From assembly GCA_905221605.1 (NCBI GenBank), contig CAJNDS010002102.1:847647-911646 (forward strand): 64,000 nucleotides of DNA, in the 5' to 3' direction. The position numbers and the translations under genes are program-made. The notes under the pieces were generated by a model that was given only the letters and a program-made list of their open reading frames with translations, was not told the origin of the DNA and searched no databases. Positions 56,806 to 64,000 of the stretch are shown here, piece by piece. Numbering within the stretch: position 1 is the stretch's first letter; every line of letters begins with the position of its first letter. This stretch comes from Symbiodinium natans. Lineage: Eukaryota > Sar > Dinophyceae > Suessiales > Symbiodiniaceae.

Positions 56806-57521
56806 CTATGAGTCTAGGGCACCCCATCTGCGCTCGTAGCGCCGCGCAGACTCCTCGGCCGTCAAGCCGCGGCTGAGGGCTTTTCTCGAAGCCCCCAGCT
56901 CGAGGAGTGCCCGGACGGTTGCTGGCTGGTTCTGCCGCACCGCGGTGTGCAAAGGGTAGCCTCAGCATTCCATTATAGAAGCATTCGCATGAAGCTGTGT
57001 GCATCTCTCTACTCCCCGTCTGGCGCGCTCGCCAAGCCCGAACGAATAAGGAGCTACCAGTACTTCACACACTACGCATGTTGCCTCCAAACATGTGCAG
57101 CTGAAGCACTCTTGCGGCCCCAGGACGACTTCACATCATTGACGTGAAGGTAGTCGTGCTGTTGAAGGAAAGAGGCTGCCAAGGCCGTGGACTTCGTTGC
57201 CTTTCGAGGCTTAGACCTGGTGGACGGCAGGCGCTCCAGCTCCCGAGTTTCGGGAGTTTCCTGCAGTTCCGGGGTGCCCTCAGAGCTTCCGGTCGTTGTG
57301 GATACGGAACCGCAGGAGGCTGGCGTCGTCAGGGGGGAGATGCTGCAAGCAAGACCTCAGCTGTCTTCTCCCTGCTATCAAACCATGAAACCCACCGATG
57401 CCACCTGCCGCCACCTTTACTCATCACCGAAGCAACTTGACATCCGCTCCTGTGCTGGCTGGAAGACCTCTGGGCTCGGCATTTCGGAGAGGGCCCGGCT
57501 TCCTTCACGGGATCTCGCCAT
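56806..57521 (-). CDS. Ankyrin-repeat family protein, three exons
   Basis: Exon 1 starts at 57521 (MARSREGSRALSEMPSPEVF) and ends near 57450 at an unresolved donor. Exon A (57342-57119) has a Ser/Thr/Pro/Glu-rich leader, then AASFLQQHDYLHVNDVKSSW, the equivalent of the ANGF motif in the other copies. A 158-bp GC-AG intron in phase 1, at the same position as in the paralogues, leads to exon B (56960-56806). Exon B has GYPLHTAVRQNQPATVRALL, ELGASRKALSRGLTAEESAR and a stop. It is the most diverged of the four family members here. Ankyrin repeats usually mediate protein binding; the target is unknown. Confidence 0.68.
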
Positions 57522-57869
57522 TGAAGAACAACTCGAACAAGCAACGCTTTACCGCTTTACTTAGCTTCTGATTGCGAGTGACAGGCCCAGCGCGAAGTCA
57601 GATCTGACCATGTTCCATTGAAGCTAGCCATACTCTTGCTCTACCCGAATGTAGAACATGTGCATATGCATTTCAATCATGTGGTCTACGGTGACCTGTA
57701 GCACGACGCCCTCCACAAAGCCACGGACCCTCCTGGCCTGGTCACTTGTTGCTCAGCGAAGGACATGGCAAATCAAAAAGTAGGAAAGCAAACGCCAACC
57801 TACAACCTACAGCCACACCCTGACCTGCGAGCCACTACCAAAAGCAGCTTCCACTCTCATGCTCGCACA

Positions 57870-57895
57870 GGGGGGGGGGGGGGGGGGGGGGGGGG
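57870..57895. repeat. Poly-G tract
   Basis: A run of 26 G followed by TGGGG. Confidence 0.95.
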
Positions 57896-57913
57896 TGGGG
57901 TTCGGACCCAAAT

Positions 57914-58215
57914 TCAAGGGGGGCCCGTGGAGGTCTCGACGCTCCAAGATTCCTTGACAGCCTTAACACGGAGCTTAGCGTAGCGGACCACAAGGACGCC
58001 CACAACTTCGGTCAATCCTCCCGAATGGCACAGCACATGTTCGTAGCCCGTCAGACAAGCTTCTTCGAATTGGCAAGGGCAGATAGCAGACAACAAACGA
58101 GGGCAGCTTTTCGAAGCTTGAGCCGGCAACATGGAATCGACCCCTAACTTGGATCAACCTTCGAGATGCCATTTCAAAACTGCGCAGGCGAGACGTCATA
58201 AACATACGCGGGCTT
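57914..58215 (-). CDS. 3' end of an unknown gene
   Basis: The terminal exon 58143-57914 starts after GTTAG in phase 1 and encodes 75 residues (FEEACLTGYEHVLCHSGG, then LTEVVGVLVVRYAKLRVKAV) before a stop. Just upstream, after CCTGAG near 58210, the frame reads DKELDKPAYVYDVSPAQ, a likely preceding exon; the donor (probably GA) gives a very short intron and is uncertain. The product is mixed polar with one beta-rich stretch. Not recognised. Confidence 0.45.
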
Positions 58216-59278
58216 GTCCAGCTCCTTGTCCTCAGGAGACAGGTCCAGATCCCATGGTTCATCATTGTCATGTCAGAGGCAGCGGATCCAATCCGAACTG
58301 GGTGCGTGACCGCCTTGTTTGTCGGGAGCTGCTTCATCAAGCCCATGTCTGCGGCACAAAGCTGAAGCTTTCTGGAATTTTCTGGACACAGGTTGGGCTA
58401 GCTGCAAAGTGCTGTGTGTCGCACAACATCAAAGCCACTTCTCACAACTGCTGAAATGAGAGAAGGCGCCGTCAACGTGACTCATCTACCAACACGTCTC
58501 CGGCTATTTTGGGCTCCCCGCCACACGCTGAGCTCTAGAATGGATCTTAACAAGGAAGGTGTCTCATTCCAGCCTTGCATCCTGTAGTACTCCTTCGGAT
58601 GATCCTCACAAGCCATCGGCACACGTTATGTTCGAAGACAAGAACGTACTTTTGTCTTGCTTTTCGTATTCGCCGATACAGCTCCGCTGGAAGTGGTAGA
58701 TCATAGTAGGTCTGCGATTTATGACATCCTAGCTGAATCCCACCCGCAGAAGGCTACAAGCCTTCTCTGTAGATCGCAACCAGGGCTCTCGCCTGCAAGA
58801 ACTTCTGCCCCAGGATCCATCCGTGAGACCTGGCTCTCTAGCAGTTCTACCGGCTGATTCATGGTTGGGAGTTGTGCCCCTCAAAGTAAGATGGCCATCG
58901 TAGGTGGTTTGCAGAGCTGCCAGTGCCAGGATATGGGGAAGTAGTCGCCGAGCAGCTGCTAAGCGTATGCATGCTTGAAAGTGTCTTGAAATGTGCTTCC
59001 AGTTTTTGGACTCATTCGGGCTTTTGATGGACTGCCGTTGTAGCGTTTAGTTGCAAGCTTGGCACATCACCAGCGCCTTTTACGTGACTCAGGGTACGGC
59101 ATGCACTGCAAAAGTTGGCGCTTCGGGGTCGCTACAGGTCGATACCCAGCTCACTCCCACAGGGACAATAGGTTTGGGGTGTCAGAGTGTGTCAGATGGC
59201 ATCTGTACCTTATCGGGCAACATGGCAGTGGCTCCCAATGCCCGTTGAGAAGGTCGTGAAGTTGGCTGCGTTCATGCC

Positions 59279-59884
59279 TCAGTCGTCACTTTGTGTGGAG
59301 AGTTGGCCTGTGCAGTAGCCATGGAAGTGATCAGCGCTTTCTCTCTTTTCATCTCTTAAGCTCCAGGGCATGAATCTCCAGTTTGCTGCGGCTGACTTGT
59401 TCATGCCGTGCACAATATATACATGCTTGTCAGGGTCCGCTCGCGCCATGTGATGCAAACCATGTGAGCAATGCCCGCATCGAGCCAGAACATTTTGCAA
59501 CCCATAAGGCTTCCGCGCCCCCCCACAAGTTGGCGACTCTCTTTGAGAAGTCCATCCGACATACCAGCGAGGACTCCCAATCCACCGCAGCACTGCCTGA
59601 CCCAAAGTACCTATTGGCACGGTATAGCAAGTCAACAGCTGGCTTCTAAAGCACCAGGTCGGTGATCAGGAGTCTGCCCAAGGGCAGCATCTCGTCTCAA
59701 GCTCCCTGGCTTGAGGCGCGAGCCGCTGCCGATGGCACGCTCGTAAAGCCACACACAGGAGGTGTGGCCATTTTATGCACTTGGTGCAGACGGGAAAACT
59801 GCGCAAATCCGAGCTGCATCTCAAAAGCGCGTTGCCTATCAATTTGGAGCGCAGATTCAACAAGCTTCCTCTCTCGGGTGCAGG
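59279..59884 (-). CDS. Candidate exons of an unknown gene
   Basis: The exon at 59884-59781 follows CCACAG and encodes CTRERKLVESALQIDRQRAF then EMQLGFAQFSRLHQ, ending on GTGCAT; its length fits phase 1 to phase 0. A downstream segment (about 59460-59279) contains KHVYIVHGMNKSAAANWRFM and ends at a stop, but two other minus-strand frames are open there too. The first exon is better supported than the second. Function unknown. Confidence 0.42.
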
Positions 59885-60109
59885 CTGTGGTGTGGCCAGG
59901 GACATCTTGCATCTAAATCCGAAATCTCACAGTCTTTGAGAAGCTGCCCGGCTCGTCGCTACAAAGACTCCATTTGTGCCGCTGACCCTGCAGGCCGGCA
60001 AGCACACTAAAAACCTCTCTCAAGAGTTGGCCACTGAGGCCTGGGATATGGATTCCCTCCTCGCATGCCAATCAATCCATCTTGTGCTCCCTTCAAACAA
60101 CATCATCAC

Positions 60110-60830
60110 AAAATGAGTGTTCTATGGCACGGGACAAACAACTACAAGCCAAGAGGGCTTGCTGCTGCAGCGTATCCACTTTTGCCCAGGCTGCTCCAAA
60201 TCCCTGCTGGTCCCTGGCGGCCCCTTCCGATCCAAGGTTGCTTTGCTTGCTTCGCTTGCTTTGCTTCGTGGGCGCCATTTGGCTTCCTTCCGGGCCGATT
60301 CCAAGATGCTACTAACCAAACTCATCATTCTCAACATCGTGAATGTTATATCGATGTGTCTTTCTGTGAAAAGGCGGTGGGCTTGCTGCAAGACCAGATG
60401 CAAAAGGGAACATCGTCCCGCGACTCTGTGATGGTTCCACGAACTTAGTATAGAAAGACGGCAAGGTTCGTCGAGGACCGGCATGGCCCTGTGCATTTCG
60501 AGCAGGGTGCTTGTCTCATCTCTGCTGAGGGTTCCCACAATTGGCTTTGCCCTGACATTCTTGTTTGAGATGACAACATGATTCTTGGGATTCTTTATTC
60601 GTATGACCATGCCTTTTTGTGGTGCGTGCTGTCGCTTTCTGCCATTCTATCACTACCGATCGTTTCAACCCAAGCTTCCCATTGTGCTGAGCGGCTCGTG
60701 GGTATAGAAGTACTTCCCAACCACAAAGTGCTCTGGGCTTGGAAAAGCAGTTGGACTTCAAAGTCCACCGCAAGCTCCGTCTCTTCAGCGAAGGCCTGAG
60801 CTTGGGGTTTGACTTGTAGGGTGCGCCCCG
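60110..60830 (-). CDS. Candidate multi-exon gene, function unknown
   Basis: After GCTCAG near 60797 the frame is open for about 65 codons (AFAEETELAVDFEVQLLFQA, later WEAWVETIGSDRMAESDS). Around 60590-60480 another frame reads KPIVGTLSRDETSTLLEMHR. Around 60310-60150 a basic segment reads ESARKEAKWRPRSKASEASK. All three look coding and lie in order on one strand, but the splice joins are not resolved. The last part is Lys/Arg/Ser-rich and could bind nucleic acid (weak inference). Confidence 0.4.
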
Positions 60831-61392
60831 AAACCTCACGGCCTTACGGCTCAACCTAACCCTGGCTCTCATGCTCAAGTAAACCCATGCAAAGCCCCGA
60901 GGCAAAGGAATGTTGCCAAACACAAATCGGACAATGAGGGCAACGCGGCGCCTCGACGTCAACATCATAGTCGGACCAAATAGCTAAGGCTCTTAAGGGA
61001 GGGTTCAGAAAATCAGCTGACTGGCTATAAGTATAAGGTTTAGCAAAGTAAGCATACTAATCCAGCGCGAACAGCGATCATAACCAAGAAATGTCCCAAA
61101 CCTGCAACCAAAAGAAAGCTTAATCGGGCTTAAGACAGCTGCCCCAAACACACCTACATGCCAGGTTGCCGGTTCGTTGGGCCTACGGTGCCGCGCAGCA
61201 GAACCAGCCTGCCCCCGACTTAGCACTTGGGGGCTGCGGGTGTAAACTCATATGATGGGGTCCTGGGATCTGAGCTGCCCTCAAGGAAAGCAAACCAAAC
61301 CGGGAGCCTCCACTCTGTGGCGGGGCCTCCTCCAAGAGGACCGGCTTCTCCTCCAATGAATCTCCGGCTCGGTGAGGGGTTTCGATCAGGAT

Positions 61393-63904
61393 TCATGGAT
61401 GTGTCCACCAAGAAAATTCAAAGCCGAGGCGCACTCTGGTTCCGACCTCAAAGGCTGGACGGTGTGCCCCATTTGTTCAAGCCCCTCGGTCCTCTTCCTT
61501 CTCTTCCTTGACCGAGGGCACTGCCTCGGCGGATACCTTCGCTGCAGACTCCTCCTGACACGACAAGGACGAGACACGACATCAAGCATGAATGTAACTG
61601 GACGCACGAAAACGAACGCATCCACAACAGCCCAAATGCAGAGAAGCACGCGCATGACACGTTTTCGCGACCCGCGCTGTTCAAAGTGCCCTGCTTGAGT
61701 TGGGTCAGACGGGTTTAGGTGGGGAATCCTCCACGTCGACATTGGCAATTGGCGTCGTCACGCTGGTGGCTGCAACCTGTTCCTGTAGCGGAATTGCTTG
61801 GTGGATTGAGGCGCTTGCCTGAAGGAGACTGCATGCATCTGCTACGCGCACCCAGGGCTGAGTTTCGCACTCTATACTTTTCGGTGAGACAGGATAAGGA
61901 AGACCCTGAGAGGACCACTGACAAAAAAATCCTGCGCTCCGACCTGCTCATTGGATTTCTTGGCGGCGCCCGGTGTCGGTGGCTTCGTAGCACCTGCTTT
62001 TTCAGTGGCGCTCTGTTATAATTAGACTCCACCCGAAATTGGTTATAAGGAATAGGTGATCAGTTCAGATCTCCATTTGCCGCTAAGGCGCCCTTTCTGG
62101 TAATCCCGGATTCTTTTAGCGCCATCCACTTGGCGATCCTTTGCCGCCGACATCTCCATGGAAGGCAGGTCGAGTTCTGTAATATCCCTAACATGAGAAG
62201 CTACCCTGGAGCATCTAGATTTCCATTCCCATGTCCTGGCTTGATTCTCTTGTGCCAGAGGGAAGTACATCGGGATGTCCTCTGGCTTGCGGGTACCTCA
62301 CGTAGGAGTGGCGTGTCTTGGCATGCTGACATGCTGGGCTGTGGCTCTGAATCTGAAACAGTGCAATGGAGGAACCTGGTAATCATGCAAGACTACAGCG
62401 TCTGCTACTGTGCCGGGCGCGCTGTTTGAGGGACTCGTCTAAAGGATTATTGACTCGTATCATAAAGGGCGCTTTCTGCTTTTCCTCTAGGCAAAAGGGG
62501 GAAGGGAAGTGGGTAATCTAGAAGTGCTGCGCTTAGGAACACAAATGGGGAACTCAACTATCAACCCTAAACCCTAAACCCTAAACCCTAAACCCTAAAC
62601 CCTAAACCCTAAACCCTAAACCCTAAACCCTAAACCCTAAACCCTAAACGAAAAGGCGCCTCCCAGGGATGGTGGAAACATGCTCTTCGGTCCAACAAGT
62701 CTGAGCTGTGCCTGGGCCACACAACCCAGTTCTCAGTAAAATGACTTTCAAATTCAGCTGAAAACTATTGGGGTTGTTGTGCTGATTTTGCGTCTGCAAT
62801 GTTCGGGATCTATGCCCCCTCAGAAAGGGACAACAGGTTCATGCGTCATGTAGAGACTCAGAATGTCCATTACAAAGCAAAGCAAATCGGGCCTGCACAT
62901 CCTCATCGGAAGCGCTTCCAAGGACTCTAAGCCGAGCAGTTTGTCTGCCAGGGCCCCAACAGACACCAGGCCACGAAGGCGTCTCATGTTCGTGCAAAGA
63001 TGTTAGAGAAATACCGCAGGTTGTCACAATGCATTGTCGGAAGATGCCAATGCTCTCCACACCAGCTTACGTGGCATGAAAGCTAGGATGGGATCTAGGG
63101 GTCATGGGCAACGCATAGTTGGCACCCGCACCTCTTGGACATCAAGGTTGTCGCAAACATGGTCACAAAGCGGATAATCCATGGAGCGTTCACGATCATA
63201 ATGAGGATGTCATGATCACCTGCAGATAGTGCTGCTTGCATGGAAAACCAACAATCCAGCAACTTCCACTCTTCTACCCCAACTTCTCCCCACCCACCTC
63301 TCGCAAGGGAATGTTCAACCGTTTCCCCCAAAACCACCTCAACACTATGCAAATATAGATGTCTTGTCCTTTGGAAGGGAACTGCCACGACCACGTGATA
63401 TTCAAAACCAAGCGACAATACATTGTCATAATCTGCTTGCCGTTGTCTTGAGCGAACTTGCGAATCTCGTAGACCCGGATTGGAAGCGTCTCTCTCCCCA
63501 AATGAATGGCATCGATCCTCAGCGCGAAACATGAAAAAATCAAGCTCAGGACATGCCAATCTCCACCATGCAGCAACTTTGAAATCAAGCAATTATGACG
63601 CCCAAGGGTCACTTTAATCGAGTACAGCATCTTCTGTTTCGCATAACACTTGTCATCCAAGCGCTTCATCATCCATTCAAGGCCCGCTCTCACCAACATC
63701 AGATCGTTGTCCATGGTGTGGCATGCCGGGCGCTGGCTTGCGAACTCCTGTGCCTAAAATCAACAGGGGGGGCATAAGATCAGGGTTCTTGTGGTCGCAA
63801 GCTTGCCTTGGCGTTAAAAAAAAAAAAACGCGGAGGAAAGTCTGCCATTTTCGGGGCCGGGCCTTGAAGTACCCGGGGGATACAAAGATCACCAGGTGCC
63901 CATC
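61393..63904 (-). CDS. Sec14-like CRAL-TRIO lipid-transfer protein, ten exons (5' end missing)
   Basis: Exons 63904-63863, 63747-63602, 63517-63441, 63219-63132, 62926-62874, 62296-62130, 62012-61944, 61782-61711, 61554-61483 and 61446-61393 join without a frame break to 279 codons and a stop. The order of motifs fits the CRAL-TRIO fold: DGHLVIFVSPGYFK, LVRAGLEWMMKRLDDKC, LPIRVYEIRKFAQDN, then the hallmark DILIMIVNAPWIIRF, VLGSASDEDVQ and PEDIPMYF. A tail with TWEWKSR and Ala/Glu/Lys-rich low-complexity segments follows. CRAL-TRIO proteins bind and move phosphoinositides or other lipids at membranes (family knowledge). Four of nine introns start with GC, five with GT. The start lies off the window. 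Function is inferred from the fold only. Confidence 0.75.
62563..62649. repeat. Twelve tandem CCCTAAA telomere repeats inside an intron
   Basis: A perfect run of about twelve CCCTAAA units, the plant/dinoflagellate telomere type, lies in the 577-bp intron (62873-62297) of the CRAL-TRIO gene. The sequence continues normally on both sides, so it is interstitial and not a chromosome end. Confidence 0.97.
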
Positions 63905-64000
63905 CTGCAAAACCAGATACCACTGATACAACTATGGTGAACGTCATCCGTGACAGAGCACTGGGTGCCAAGTGACAGGTTGTATGTGATGTGGGCTGGG

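Overview
This window looks like nuclear DNA of a dinoflagellate, probably a Symbiodiniaceae/Suessiales-like alga (inference). The reasons are: telomere-type CCCTAAA repeats; many very small exons (33-180 bp); introns that start with GC about as often as GT and end in AG; a dinoflagellate-style ankyrin gene family; abundant simple repeats; and every gene I could read lying on the minus strand, as in the unidirectional gene clusters known from dinoflagellates. Bacterial features (operons, ribosome binding sites, CRISPR) are absent. Most coding sequence is in exons too short to stand out as long ORFs. I found it by reading for protein-like segments that end at AG acceptors and GT/GC/GA donors and that join in a consistent phase. 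Those models are hand-made and need RNA evidence.

Layout, left to right. 1-217: a partial coiled-coil exon. 2.58-3.99 kb: a long coiled-coil protein. 4.15-4.43 kb: two foldback structures. 5.3-5.9 kb: CATA microsatellite and a composite G/C-tract repeat. 6.07-10.07 kb: several tiny-exon genes. 10.97-11.38 kb: a candidate membrane-protein ORF. 11.9-18.0 kb: a 6.1-kb minisatellite of 53-bp units organised as 106-bp dimers. 18.3-21.0 kb: membrane-protein exons and a decayed tRNA. 22.97-24.89 kb: an intact 639-codon ORF with three AP2-like domains. 27.9-29.1 kb: two small genes. 29.6-34.5 kb: mostly simple and composite repeats. 34.8-35.3 kb and 38.7-40.06 kb: multi-exon genes of unknown function.

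40.8-57.5 kb is dominated by an ankyrin-repeat family: two close paralogues (40.8 and 44.1 kb), one gene at 56.8 kb, and one at 46.96-52.27 kb. The intron of the last contains a 4.85-kb non-LTR retrotransposon bracketed by a 14-bp direct repeat. The retroelement carries a coiled-coil ORF1 and an APE-endonuclease/reverse-transcriptase ORF2 in the same frame, separated by one UGA. 53.2-54.0 kb holds a five-exon 3' gene end. 57.9-60.85 kb holds further exons. 61.39-63.90 kb holds a ten-exon Sec14/CRAL-TRIO lipid-transfer gene; one of its introns contains twelve tandem telomere repeats.

No metabolic pathway or co-operating gene set is evident. The strongest candidates for something new are the retroelement-bearing ankyrin gene, the UGA-separated retroelement ORFs, the higher-order minisatellite, and the recurrent interstitial telomere-like tracts next to genes and mobile DNA.
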